From Rariglobus sp041662485 (GTDB lineage: Bacteria > Verrucomicrobiota > Verrucomicrobiia > Opitutales > Opitutaceae), in the NCBI GenBank assembly GCA_041662485.1, contig JBAZSJ010000015.1, positions 33,765 through 97,764 of the forward strand: a stretch of 64,000 bases of DNA, read 5' to 3'. A program made the translations under genes and the position numbers. This document shows, piece by piece, positions 6,844 to 14,823 of this stretch; position 1 is the first letter of the stretch; each line of letters begins with the position of its first letter. The notes beneath the pieces were generated by a model. It was not told the DNA's origin, made no database searches, and saw nothing but the letters and a program-made list of their open reading frames with translations.

Positions 6844-8589
6844 ATGCGCACCGCTCCCGGCAACGACCTCAACCTAGGGCACCTCGCGGGGCGGGACGCG
6901 ACGCTCACCCTTTCTCGCACAGAGCGGGACAAGCATCTCTACGTCTGCGGCGGCACCGGCACAGGAAAGAGCAAATTTTTAGAGAGCCTCATCCGGCAGG
7001 ACATTCTCGCATGGCGGAAGAGCAAATGCGGAATGCTCGTTCTCGATCCTCACGGCTCACTTTACGACAGCCTCATGAACTGGATGGCGTGGCACAAGAT
7101 CGACCGCCCCGTCATCCCCATCGACCTGCGGCAGGACGATTGGGTCGTATCCTATAATTTATTACGCCAGCGCAAGGAGATAGATCCCGCCGTGCTCGTG
7201 GACAATCTGACGGACGCGATGGCATACGTCTGGGGCCAGGGAGGCACTGACCAGACCCCGCTTTTTGCCCGCTGGGTCGGCAACATCATCCGCCCGCTCT
7301 ACGAGAAGAAACTGACACTGGTCGAATCCGAATACCTCACCGACCGCGTGGCGAAGCAGATGCGATACCTCCTCACCGACGACATGGCGGACAAGTCCGC
7401 CCAGCAGGACTGGCACTTTGCGAACACCCTCACGCCGCACCAGTTCGAGGCGCAGATAGGTAGCACGGTGAACCGCCTCCAGCGGTTCATCCGCAACCGA
7501 ACGATGCGGTCAATGTTCGGGCTCGGAGGTGAATCCCTCGACCTCGGCAAGGCTCTTGAGGAGGGACACATCATCATCGTCTCCCTCGCCACCGAGAAGG
7601 CGAAGGTGTCCAAGGAGAACGCCGAGCTGTTCGCCACACTCCTTCTCTCCGACCTCTGGACAGCCGCGCAGGAGCGAGGAAAGCGGGAGAACATCAAGCC
7701 GTTCTACGTCTATCTCGACGAGTTCCAGCGGTTCGTGACGCCGACCATCGCCGAGAACCTCGACGAGGCGCGCGGCTACGGGCTTCACCTCACCATGGCC
7801 CACCAGTTCCCGAACCAGCTCCTCGACCGGGGTGAGAACGGCAAGCGGGTCTATAATTCGATTATGGAAAACGCCTCGTCCAAGGTGGTGTTCAGGCTCA
7901 CCCACGAGGAGAACCTGAAGGTCATGGCGCAATGGCTGTTCATGGGCGTCATTAATCCGGACGAGATCAAGCATCAGATGTATTCCACGAAAGTCATGGA
8001 ATACCGCGAGGAGCTGAAGGAGACATATGGCGAGAGCAGATCGTCAGGAAAGAGCCACGGCACCCAGCGCGGCAGTGCCACGGGAGCAGGAGCCGGCGGC
8101 ACGCAAAATTTTATGGGCGATGATGCAACCGTCGATCCCAGCTCCATAAGCCAGTCTGAAAGCGGCTTCGCTTCCGATTCAGAGAGCGAAAGCGATTCGT
8201 GGTCGGAAAGTGTGGCTCGCTCCAGAAGCTACGTCCCGACCATTGTCCCCGTGCTCGGCAAGGAGCTGTCCCATGTCCAATTTCGCTCTCTTGAGGAACA
8301 GCTTTTCCGCTCGATGGCCGTCCTCTTCGATCAGAAACAGAGACAGGGTGTCGCTCGACTGGTCGGCATGAGCGCGCCGGTGTCGATCCGGACTCCCGAT
8401 GTTGCAAAGATGCCTGGCAGTGCCGACCGGACGAAACGATACATCGCCGGTCGCTACGCCAAATTGCCGTTCGCTCTCCCTATTGCTGAAGCAACGAAAC
8501 AGCTTGAGAACCGGGCAGCGACGCTTGGCGATACGTTAATTGAGGAGTCGGGAAACGAGCCGACCACAACCAAGCGTAAGATACGCTAG
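6844..8589 (+). CDS. VirD4/TraG-like DNA-translocating ATPase with Ser-rich insert
   Basis: Walker A GGTGTGKS (residues 36-43), Walker B GMLVLDPHG (near 63-71) and a second acidic box FYVYLDEFQRFV, followed by the TraD/TraM-recognition type region (AENLDEARGYGLHLTMAHQF), identify a coupling-protein ATPase. N-terminal membrane helices of classical VirD4 are missing, so it is a soluble form of about 580 residues. Around residues 395-460 there is a Gly/Ser-rich linker (SSGKSHGTQRGSATGAGAGG, later SESESDSWSES). Such proteins pump DNA during conjugation or partition elements. A second, shorter member is encoded at 19643. No secretion channel genes are seen. Confidence 0.82.
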   Translation: MRTAPGNDLNLGHLAGRDATLTLSRTERDKHLYVCGGTGTGKSKFLESLIRQDILAWRKSKCGMLVLDPHGSLYDSLMNWMAWHKIDRPVIPIDLRQDDWVVSYNLLRQRKEIDPAVLVDNLTDAMAYVWGQGGTDQTPLFARWVGNIIRPLYEKKLTLVESEYLTDRVAKQMRYLLTDDMADKSAQQDWHFANTLTPHQFEAQIGSTVNRLQRFIRNRTMRSMFGLGGESLDLGKALEEGHIIIVSLATEKAKVSKENAELFATLLLSDLWTAAQERGKRENIKPFYVYLDEFQRFVTPTIAENLDEARGYGLHLTMAHQFPNQLLDRGENGKRVYNSIMENASSKVVFRLTHEENLKVMAQWLFMGVINPDEIKHQMYSTKVMEYREELKETYGESRSSGKSHGTQRGSATGAGAGGTQNFMGDDATVDPSSISQSESGFASDSESESDSWSESVARSRSYVPTIVPVLGKELSHVQFRSLEEQLFRSMAVLFDQKQRQGVARLVGMSAPVSIRTPDVAKMPGSADRTKRYIAGRYAKLPFALPIAEATKQLENRAATLGDTLIEESGNEPTTTKRKIR

Positions 8590-8594
8590 CCTCA

Positions 8595-8798
8595 CTACGC
8601 CTTGGGAACGAGATGCTCCCACGGGCACCCGAGCGCGGATTGAATGCGAATCAACGTCGTTGATTTTGGGTTCAATTCTCCCGCCTCGATTTTCTGCACG
8701 ATGCGCGGATGAACGTCGATAGTCTCTGCGAATCGCTCCTGGGTGATGCCGCATATGCGACGCTGCGCCTGTATGCTCGCGCCGAGACGGCGGAGCAT
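8595..8798 (-). CDS. XRE-family helix-turn-helix repressor
   Basis: A compact 67-residue Cro/CI type domain: MLRRLGASIQAQRRICGITQ, then ERFAETIDVHPRIVQKIEAG and TTLIRIQSALGCPWEHLVP. ATG 8798 is chosen because AAAGGTGAT lies well placed before it; the frame stays open to GTG 8831, which would overlap the operator-like repeats. It is convergent with the upstream ATPase gene and divergent from the transporter/SET pair. It probably represses its own promoter and perhaps the rightward genes through the repeats at 8831-8880. Confidence 0.8.
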   Translation of the reverse strand: MLRRLGASIQAQRRICGITQERFAETIDVHPRIVQKIEAGELNPKSTTLIRIQSALGCPWEHLVPKA

Positions 8799-8830
8799 AG
8801 CGATATCACCTTTTCTACGAGGAGGCGGCA

Positions 8831-8880
8831 CGCCTCATAATGGCGGGTTTATGACTTGACGAACACGCCTCATTTTGGCG
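8831..8880. promoter_or_regulatory. Two operator-like CGCC-N7-GGCG repeats upstream of the XRE gene
   Basis: CGCCTCATAATGGCG (8831-8845) and CGCCTCATTTTGGCG (8866-8880) share 13 of 15 bases. Both are inverted repeats, and their starts are 35 bases apart. They stand between the XRE gene and the rightward transporter/SET pair, with a TTGAC box between them. This is a typical layout for autoregulation; binding is inferred. Confidence 0.55.
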
Positions 8881-9051
8881 TCTTGTAAATCAGACGCCAT
8901 GACTTCGAAAATCCCCGCATTCCTCCACTGTCTCGGCTCTGACACATACTCGAATGGCGCGAAGACCCCGGTGTTTGCCCGGCCTGACATTCCGCCCGCC
9001 CTTTAGGCGGCACGGCCTTCAACTCCCGCATTACCCGTCGCGCATCCAGAT

Positions 9052-9390
9052 ATGCCACTAGCCATCGCTCCACTGCTCGCCACGCTAACGCTGAGCCTGA
9101 TGTGCGCCGCCGCTGACTTCGCCCTGAAGCGGGCGAGCCAGGGCGATCATCCGTTTCGATCCCCAGCGTTCATCCTCGGCGCTGCCCTCTACCTGGCATC
9201 GGCATACGGATGGATCTACGTCTTCCGTCACGTCAAGCTGGCGACCATCGGCGCGGTCTTCAGCATAGTCCTCACCCTGCTGCTCGCGGTCATCGGCGTT
9301 GTCGCGTTCCGCGAGTCGCTCTCGGCGAGGGAAATCACCGGGCTCGCATGCGCAATCGCGGCACTGGCTCTGCTCAGCAAATTTTCGTGA
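9052..9390 (+). CDS. Four-helix SMR/EamA-like small transporter
   Basis: This 112-residue protein has four hydrophobic segments with the usual drug/metabolite-transporter features: a charged residue in helix 1 (AAADFALKRAS), then AYGWIYVFRHVKLATIGAVFS and the terminal FRESLSAREITGLACAIAALALL. That is the size of one SMR subunit, expected to pair in the inner membrane. The second gene of the pair, a SET-domain protein, starts 11 bases after its stop. What links transport and protein methylation here is unknown. The canonical Glu14 of EmrE-type pumps is not evident (Asp in helix 1 instead), so the substrate cannot be guessed. Confidence 0.7.
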   Translation: MPLAIAPLLATLTLSLMCAAADFALKRASQGDHPFRSPAFILGAALYLASAYGWIYVFRHVKLATIGAVFSIVLTLLLAVIGVVAFRESLSAREITGLACAIAALALLSKFS

Positions 9391-9401
9391 GGCGTCACCC
9401 C

Positions 9402-9887
9402 ATGCACCGCCAAAATATTTATGTCTCCGACTGTGACCTTGGCCGAGGGCTGTTCGCTGCCCGCGACTACGATGAGGGGGAGTTCATCTTCCGGTTCACG
9501 GGGCCGGTGATAGACTTCGCACAGGTCGTCGCGAAGGGAGAGACGGAGGGCAACGCGCTCCAGATAGGCCCACGCTCATACTTAGATTTGGAGGCTCCCC
9601 ATGTCTTCACCAACCACTCCTGCGAGCCAAATGCCGGCGTTCGCGATGACACGGACATGTATGCGCTGAGGAAAATACGGAAAGACGCTGAAATTCGCTT
9701 CGATTACTCCACCACCATGAGCGAGGGCCGGTGGACGATGGCTTGTCTGTGCGGGACCGAATCCTGTCGCGGCGTCGTGGGCGACTTCCACGCCCTCCCT
9801 GATGAGGTGCAGAGGCGGTATATCGGACTGCGAACGGTTCAGCGGTTCATCTTGGGCGAAGTGGCGCAGACACAGGGAGCGAAGTAG
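9402..9887 (+). CDS. SET-domain protein-lysine methyltransferase
   Basis: A 161-residue single-domain SET protein with the main motifs: SDCDLGRGLFAARDYDEGEF (residues 9-28), NHSCEPN (71-77, binding S-adenosylmethionine), FDYSTT (100-105), and a post-SET zinc cluster CLCGTESCRG (Cys115, Cys117, Cys122). It should transfer methyl groups to lysines of a protein target. The target is unknown. ATG 9402 follows the transporter stop by 11 bases. The frame is open further upstream but only as an overlap with the transporter gene. Its stop lies 7 bases before the first direct repeat (9895), so it is the last gene of the left cargo segment. Confidence 0.8.
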   Translation: MHRQNIYVSDCDLGRGLFAARDYDEGEFIFRFTGPVIDFAQVVAKGETEGNALQIGPRSYLDLEAPHVFTNHSCEPNAGVRDDTDMYALRKIRKDAEIRFDYSTTMSEGRWTMACLCGTESCRGVVGDFHALPDEVQRRYIGLRTVQRFILGEVAQTQGAK

Positions 9888-10422
9888 CCCGAATGATAAC
9901 CGGTTTCCCGCCCGCAGACCGTGGCTGCTTTCTCCGTCTGTTGCGCTTCGCTCCACTTCCGTCGGCAGCATCCACGGACTGCTCCTCCCTTCTTTTGGGA
10001 AAAGAACCAAAAGCCTCGCCGTCAGAGACGGCACAAAATGGGATTTTGCGCCGACTCTTCCGTGCTCGGACAGGTTGCGCCTCCGGCGCGAGGGAGTGAG
10101 CGGACGCTACGCGCCCATGAGCAGGAAACTCGTAGGCATGATTTTCTTTTAGTGCTAAAAGTATATTAGGAATGTTGCCATTCTGGGCGTTTAAGTTCAC
10201 CTGACCAAGAAGCTCCAATAAGATACTTTCCGTCACAAAGTCAGGCTCAACATACCATAGTGGATTGCGTCCTTGGCTCGGATATCCATCATTCCATCTT
10301 ACTCCTAGGCGTCTGACCGGGTTTCCGTCGTAGTTGCCCCATATGGCGGAATTGTCTCCATCGTCATACAGGTCGATAACATTGTTCCATTTTTGTGGTC
10401 TAACTAGGTGTCCTTGTGGCAT
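9847..10422 (-). CDS. Unknown protein whose 3' end runs into the direct repeat
   Basis: The first ~101 residues (MPQGHLVRPQKWNNVIDLYD... to ...HAYEF) look like a normal protein, rich in Trp, Asn and Asp. From position 10117 downward the reading frame is made only of repeat sequence (Arg/Ala/Ser-rich) and ends inside the SET gene's 3' end. Either the native gene was cut by the repeat or the tail is accidental. It begins two bases after the stop of the HEPN-like gene, so it is the last gene of that operon. The family is not recognised. Confidence 0.5.
   Translation of the reverse strand: MPQGHLVRPQKWNNVIDLYDDGDNSAIWGNYDGNPVRRLGVRWNDGYPSQGRNPLWYVEPDFVTESILLELLGQVNLNAQNGNIPNILLALKENHAYEFPAHGRVASAHSLAPEAQPVRARKSRRKIPFCAVSDGEAFGSFPKRREEQSVDAADGSGAKRNRRRKQPRSAGGKPVIIRATSLPVSAPLRPR
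9895..10117. repeat. Direct repeat, left copy, flanking the AT-richer cargo block
   Basis: Outer parts 9895-9919 (25 bp, starting GATAACCGGTTTCCCG) and 9977-10117 (141 bp) are identical to 13407-13431 and 13556-13696 in the same orientation. The middle differs: here 57 bp with CCGTGG/CCACGG arms. The 141-bp block holds GCCGTCAGAGACGGC and GCGCCTCCGGCGC hairpins. No gene is evident on the plus strand. Between the two copies lie six minus-strand genes of lower GC. Confidence 0.9.
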
Positions 10423-10424
10423 AT

Positions 10425-10997
10425 TTATATTTCCTTTGGACCTTCCGATTGGCCCAAGCCTTCGCTCAGGGATTCTATCATTGCTTTAGTGTCAGTAAAG
10501 CGCTCAACCGCCAGTGCTAGACACACTGCATCAAGCCACTGAGAAATCAATGCGCTTGTTGCCCTCACAGAATCCGCAGAAAGCCTTTCGTAAGTAGATC
10601 GCTCCGTGAGGGCGTCGCCTGAAATTGTTTTTTCTATTCCAGGATGAGCAATAATATCACGCAATCCCTTCCATAATTTAATATTAAGCCGGGCCAGCTT
10701 GGGGCTGGCACGCTTATGAATGTATTCTGCCTTTTCAGCCAGTGAATCCCGCCTGGTTACGGTATAGTTTTTTTCGAGATATATCTGATTAATTACTCCC
10801 TCGAAATGTGAAAATAAAATGAGAAGAGCCGCCCGTAATGAGCGATTCGAACCTCTTTTATCAGCATGCTCCAATTTAATAGCTTCCGCCAAGAAATACT
10901 GATGATCCTGCCAAGAGTCCGTTGCGAGGCAATACGCAGTGATCTCGACATTCCCATTTAATCCTATGGTGGCGGTAATTACCTTTCCCTTTTTCAT
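10425..10997 (-). CDS. HEPN-like protein, possible ribonuclease
   Basis: A 190-residue helical protein with the motif RDIIAH (Arg113 to His118), the R-X4-H pattern of HEPN ribonucleases, inside a helix-rich context (LLILFSHFEGVINQIYLEKN, then LWKGLRDIIAHPGIEK). HEPN proteins often cut RNA in toxin-antitoxin and abortive-infection systems. Its ATG overlaps the stop of the 197-residue gene by four bases (ATGA), so translation is coupled. The polar residue usual after the Arg is Asp here instead of Asn. No antitoxin-type nucleotidyltransferase is adjacent. Confidence 0.6.
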   Translation of the reverse strand: MKKGKVITATIGLNGNVEITAYCLATDSWQDHQYFLAEAIKLEHADKRGSNRSLRAALLILFSHFEGVINQIYLEKNYTVTRRDSLAEKAEYIHKRASPKLARLNIKLWKGLRDIIAHPGIEKTISGDALTERSTYERLSADSVRATSALISQWLDAVCLALAVERFTDTKAMIESLSEGLGQSEGPKEI

Positions 10998-11587
10998 TTT
11001 AGGTTTCTTTCAAACCAATCCAAAGGCCTTCGAGCTAGAGGCATTTTTCGATCATATATATCTCGGTATGCAACCTCGACTGTCAATGCGCCGAGCGCCA
11101 CTCTGCAACTGTCCCGAAGAGCAACAAATTTGGGATCATCGGCATTTCCGCTAAGTTGTATCACAGTCAACTCCTGACCTGCGGAGAGACAACGATCCTC
11201 AAAGACGCCAATGAATGTGTCCCATTCAATTCCCTTCGGCATCCATTCAATAATACTACCTTTCTTTTGCCCACCAGAGAGGACCGAGACGCTTTTAATA
11301 AGCATTGGGCCAACGCCATTATTTTGAATCTTCACGCTTAGCAGATTTTCATAATCCGCGAGGGAAATCCATCCGATAGGTTTTACCGTATTAAAGTTAT
11401 GCTTTTTTTGAAGCTGAAGACCGCGAAAGGTAAGATAGAAAGACAAAAGAGATGTGACGAGCGCAGCAAATGCAATCACGGCGTTGGCCTCACCCGGCCT
11501 GTCAATTATGGCCTGTATTAATTTCTCCATAAATTTATCATTACTATATACTCCAATTTTTAATGAGATTCCTTTCTGGAATGCCAC
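10994..11587 (-). CDS. Single-pass membrane protein with a C-terminal beta-rich domain
   Basis: About 197 residues from GTG 11587, which has GGAG seven bases upstream and overlaps the preceding gene by 28 bases. ATG 11530 (MEKLIQAIIDRPGEANAV) is the alternative. One membrane segment (AVIAFAALVTSLLSFYLTF) is followed by a charged linker and a predicted extracytosolic or cytosolic beta domain (LSVKIQNNGVGPMLIKSVSV). Similar small proteins are frequent on islands, but no function is known to me. It is coupled to the HEPN-like gene downstream. Confidence 0.6.
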   Translation of the reverse strand: MAFQKGISLKIGVYSNDKFMEKLIQAIIDRPGEANAVIAFAALVTSLLSFYLTFRGLQLQKKHNFNTVKPIGWISLADYENLLSVKIQNNGVGPMLIKSVSVLSGGQKKGSIIEWMPKGIEWDTFIGVFEDRCLSAGQELTVIQLSGNADDPKFVALRDSCRVALGALTVEVAYRDIYDRKMPLARRPLDWFERNLK

Positions 11588-11976
11588 TCCAAGGCTCCAG
11601 ACGGATATTTTTTCTCCATTTCTTCGAGATACTCCGATAATTCACGAGATATGTCCTCAACACTTCCGTTTTGAAAAGTAAGCTTCTGCTCCAAAGCCGA
11701 AACTCGCGCGACCAAAGTGCAGTGCCAGCGCCAGCGAGCCGCAAAGCGAAAGCTACGATCTACTGTGATTACCGTCCCCGGAACGGATGCCAGAAATGCA
11801 ACCACAAGAGAAGATGCTAGATTCGCTGCCGCCACAATCGCGGCACCGAAACTAGCTAAAATGGATATTCCGATTAATATCTGTGATGTGATGGAATTTA
11901 TTAGATCCCATTTTTTATCGAAGGCGATTCGGTTTCTTAGTCGCTGTTGGAGTTCACTCTTTCTATCGTCATTCAT
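11560..11976 (-). CDS. SLATT-like two-TM protein
   Basis: A 138-residue protein: charged N-terminus (MNDDRKSELQQRLRNRIAFD), two hydrophobic segments (ILIGISILASFGAAIVAAA and SLVVAFLASVPGTVITV), then an Arg/Trp-rich helix (DRSFRFAARWRWHCTLVARV) and a coiled tail ending in EEMEKKYP. This pattern, two helices followed by a basic amphipathic helix, fits the SLATT/DUF4231 type membrane effectors linked with nucleotide-signalling defence. No cyclase or SLOG gene is adjacent, so that assignment remains tentative. It is the first gene of the 9847-11976 operon. Confidence 0.5.
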   Translation of the reverse strand: MNDDRKSELQQRLRNRIAFDKKWDLINSITSQILIGISILASFGAAIVAAANLASSLVVAFLASVPGTVITVDRSFRFAARWRWHCTLVARVSALEQKLTFQNGSVEDISRELSEYLEEMEKKYPSGALEWHSRKESH

Positions 11977-12027
11977 GGGATGAGTTGTTAATCAAGGACT
12001 GGATTAGATGCGACTATAGGGCGGATG

Positions 12028-12486
12028 CTACACCTCTTCATTTAATGCTGATTTTGCGAATTCAGGATCAAGCAGCGCCGCATCAAAAAATTGCTTGAAT
12101 GCCTCGGAGAGGTTGTGCGTCCAATCGACAGCGTCGGCGGATACCAATAATTTCCGATATAATCGAGGTATCAATTCTTCATGATAATGAAAAGTCCCGT
12201 GGCGATGTAATTTCAGCGCTTCAACATTTGGCGAAAGGAGCAATGCGTCCACCTTTGGATTTGATAGCCCTAGCTTATGCCAGCCCTCAATTACTACATA
12301 TAAATTCGCCTGCCACAGGCTCAGAAAAATTGCCGGTGGGTCAACCGTCATGAGGAATCCGAGATATTTCGGATTTTTTTCCGCGAGAGTGTGCCAATCA
12401 CCGGAGCCAAGCTCGTGCAGAAAGCGAGACTGCATATGCCGCATCATCAGATAATACCGGTATAAACTTATGACACCTTTTTTCAT
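12028..12486 (-). CDS. Unknown helical protein with an R-X4-H (HEPN-like) motif
   Basis: This 152-residue protein is helix-rich, with Trp/Tyr clusters (FLSLWQANLYVVIEGWHKLG) and the motif LHRHGTFHYHEE, in which Arg95 and His100 have HEPN spacing. The usual Asn after Arg is replaced by His, so activity is uncertain. It lies between the HNH gene (130 bases upstream) and the SLATT-like gene (51 bases downstream), all on the minus strand and possibly in one transcript. No close family is named. Confidence 0.5.
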   Translation of the reverse strand: MKKGVISLYRYYLMMRHMQSRFLHELGSGDWHTLAEKNPKYLGFLMTVDPPAIFLSLWQANLYVVIEGWHKLGLSNPKVDALLLSPNVEALKLHRHGTFHYHEELIPRLYRKLLVSADAVDWTHNLSEAFKQFFDAALLDPEFAKSALNEEV

Positions 12487-12615
12487 TTTATAGACTGAAT
12501 TGCGTCAGGTTAATATTTACCTTTACCCATATTCACGCGACGCAACACGTGATAACAAAGACCCGTATTTAGCATGGTTCGGGGTTTACTAATTGCATTC
12601 ATATGGGCACTAAAT

Positions 12616-13215
12616 TCAAACAACAGGCACTTCAATATCGACTGAAGGCCCAGAAAAACCTCGCACAAATAAATCCTCCAGGAATCGCGGCAGTATCTTG
12701 GAATGGAATCTATCATGGCAAGGCTTACAAAGCGCGACCAACTCGAATAGAAATTCCTCCCCTACATTTTCGTAAGTAGTATGATGAACCTCTTCGGCTG
12801 TAGCGGTTCCGCAGCCTTCGCAAATATGTTTTGCCCTATTCAGAACTAATAGTCGCTTGATGCGCCACTCCGTTGATACTATATAAATGTCATAACATTT
12901 ACGCCAATTCTCTTTGATTCGTGCGCGCTCAATCTCACGAGCTTCCGTATATCGCTTGTGGTAGCTAACCCAGACATCCCTAGAGAACTCTTCGTCGAAT
13001 TTTATAAGATCATTCACCTCCTTATTCGTCATGCCCTTTGCACTTACCCTCCCGCCAACTTTCTGGCCGCAGTCCTGGCACTGATTAAAAAGCCATGGCC
13101 TTCCATTTATATCTTCTCGACGACGAAGCCGCTTATCAGAGTGTTTACATGCCGATGGATAGTTACAGGCTTCGCGAAGCGCGATTTCATCAATGGCTAA
13201 AGATGGGAATTTCAT
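12616..13215 (-). CDS. HNH endonuclease with N-terminal zinc ribbon
   Basis: Of 199 residues, the C-terminal part holds the HNH core: CEGCGTATAEEVHHTTY, then LVALCKPCHDRFH, giving two zinc CxxC pairs and the catalytic His pair. The N-terminal part has NQCQDCGQKVG and a Cys/His pair near residue 23, a second zinc site. The middle is charged and helical. Such nucleases act in restriction, packaging or homing. Here the neighbours suggest defence cargo (inference). Its 190-base upstream region runs into the right direct repeat. Confidence 0.72.
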   Translation of the reverse strand: MKFPSLAIDEIALREACNYPSACKHSDKRLRRREDINGRPWLFNQCQDCGQKVGGRVSAKGMTNKEVNDLIKFDEEFSRDVWVSYHKRYTEAREIERARIKENWRKCYDIYIVSTEWRIKRLLVLNRAKHICEGCGTATAEEVHHTTYENVGEEFLFELVALCKPCHDRFHSKILPRFLEDLFVRGFSGPSVDIEVPVV

Positions 13216-13406
13216 CTTCTCTGGATCGACGATTATAGATGAACCGTAGCTAGTTTTGGTGTGCAGGTGAGTATAAGCTTTCTCCTAAATCGTGATTCTA
13301 GAATTTCTGAGCCGGGAGATCATCGGATCAAAAATGCGGGCGCGAATCTCGATTAGAAATAAAAGGCATGAGAACCAACGAAGGTCGAGCAGATTGCAAA
13401 ATAATG

Positions 13407-13696
13407 GATAACCGGTTTCCCGCCCGCAGACAGCCCCCGTTCTGGCTTCCGCTTACTGCGCCCCGCTCCATTCCGGCGGCCAGCGGCGCGGAGCCGCCAC
13501 AAGCCCGCCTGCATTCCCGCTGCGCTTCGTTTCACGAAAGCCAGAACGGGGGGCAGACTGCTCCTCCCTTCTTTTGGGAAAAGAACCAAAAGCCTCGCCG
13601 TCAGAGACGGCACAAAATGGGATTTTGCGCCGACTCTTCCGTGCTCGGACAGGTTGCGCCTCCGGCGCGAGGGAGTGAGCGGACGCTACGCGCCCA
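13407..13696. repeat. Direct repeat, right copy, with a long variable palindrome
   Basis: Blocks 13407-13431 and 13556-13696 are identical to the left copy. The centre (13432-13555, 124 bp) differs fully from the left copy and forms a large hairpin with arms CCCCCGTTCTGGCTT and GAAAGCCAGAACGGGG. Reading frames across it are shadows. It ends 109 bases before the relaxase-type gene. Confidence 0.9.
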
Positions 13697-13804
13697 CATC
13701 TAATTGATTCAGCTCACGCTCTGCTTGTGGCAGGGCGTTGACATCACAATACTGCGCCCATCAGGCTTCCGACGCATGCAGCGCGCGATACATGCGGTAT
13801 AGTT

Positions 13805-14788
13805 ATGCACATGCGTCCAGATTCAAAAAAGACTGATCCCGTCATTTTGCAGGAGCGCGACATGGCCTTGCTACGAGGACTCTTTGAGTGCCGCACCATG
13901 ACGGCAGCACACGCGGCCGCGCTCTATTTCGACGGCAGCAAGGAAGCTGCCAAAAAGCGGCTCCAGAAGTTAAAGGCCGCCGGCATCGTCGGTGCGCGGC
14001 GAACGAGGGTCTTTGAGCCGGCTCTGCTAACCCTCACGCCCAAGGGGACGTCCATCCTTCGTGAGCATGGGATTCTCACCGAATACCCGACACTGAGTGG
14101 AGCGGCCCTCGAAAAACGTGGACGTGTGAGTGACCTTACCATCCGTCACGAATTGGAAGTGATGAATGTGAAGGTAGCTTTCCATGTTACCTTAAAAAAG
14201 ACGGAGAAATTCTCCATCGTCGAGTTTAGCACCTGGCCACGCCTGCATCAGTTCGAGGCAGTATCCGGCAAGCATGGTGCTGCGGATGTTATCGTGCGAC
14301 CAGATGGCTTTATCCGCATCCACGAAAAAGAGCCGGATGGCGGACTCTCGGAGCATGCATTTTATCTTGAAGTCGATATGTCAACTGAAGCTCAAGACGT
14401 TCTCGTCCCCCGCGCGTATTGCTATCTTAATTACTACAAAGCCGGTGGCTTCGCCGTGAAAAACGGGGCTCCTCGCTCCGATTTTAAAGATTACCCCTTC
14501 CGCGTCCTCATGGTGTTCAAAACGGTTGAACGGAGGAATAACACAGCCGAGAGATTGCTCCAGGGCAATCCACCCATCCTGACACAGGTGTATCTTTCAA
14601 CACTGGAGGAGGTGCGCGAAAACCCACTGGGCGCGATTTGGATTCGTCCAATTGATTATAGAGAGGCAACAAAAGGAACCTCGCTTGCCCCTGAACGACA
14701 GCCAAGACAGGGCGAATACCGGCGTCAGACGGAGCGGGAACAATTGATTGCGACGGCGGCGAAGAAGCACGGACTTTTCATTGTCTGA
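13805..14788 (+). CDS. Replication-relaxation (Replic_Relax) family protein
   Basis: The N-terminal 110 residues form a winged-helix region (VILQERDMALLRGLFECRTM, then KEAAKKRLQKLKAAGIVGAR and LTLTPKGTSIL). The C-terminal part has the nuclease-like pattern of this family (VIVRPDGFIRIHEK, AFYLEVDMSTEAQDVLVPR, FRVLMVFKTVERRNNTAERL). Family members were described from plasmids and conjugative elements of Gram-positives and are thought to act in plasmid relaxation and initiation of transfer. The length of 327 is close to that of the family. It is convergent with the primase, and a hairpin lies between them. It is the best candidate for the element's DNA-processing initiator. Confidence 0.7.
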   Translation: MHMRPDSKKTDPVILQERDMALLRGLFECRTMTAAHAAALYFDGSKEAAKKRLQKLKAAGIVGARRTRVFEPALLTLTPKGTSILREHGILTEYPTLSGAALEKRGRVSDLTIRHELEVMNVKVAFHVTLKKTEKFSIVEFSTWPRLHQFEAVSGKHGAADVIVRPDGFIRIHEKEPDGGLSEHAFYLEVDMSTEAQDVLVPRAYCYLNYYKAGGFAVKNGAPRSDFKDYPFRVLMVFKTVERRNNTAERLLQGNPPILTQVYLSTLEEVRENPLGAIWIRPIDYREATKGTSLAPERQPRQGEYRRQTEREQLIATAAKKHGLFIV

Positions 14789-14797
14789 TGTCATGAA

Positions 14798-14819
14798 AAG
14801 CGACCCTTTCGGGTCGCTT
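14798..14819. terminator. Hairpin between convergent relaxase and primase genes
   Basis: AAGCGACCC-TTTC-GGGTCGCTT is a perfect 9-bp stem, 10 bases after the relaxase stop and 5 bases past the primase stop. T-runs are short on both sides, so it probably serves both directions but weakly. Confidence 0.6.
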
Positions 14820-14823
14820 GGAT

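Noticed and set aside
6686..6877. 63-codon frame before the first VirD4-like gene
   Set aside because: It overlaps the intergenic promoter region and the start of the ATPase gene, without a motif or a ribosome binding site.
12510..12716. 68-codon minus-strand frame overlapping the HNH gene end
   Set aside because: Most of it overlaps the HNH gene in another frame, and no conserved pattern is seen.
9895..13696. Retron or group II intron as explanation of the hairpin repeats
   Set aside because: No reverse transcriptase is encoded in or near the repeats.
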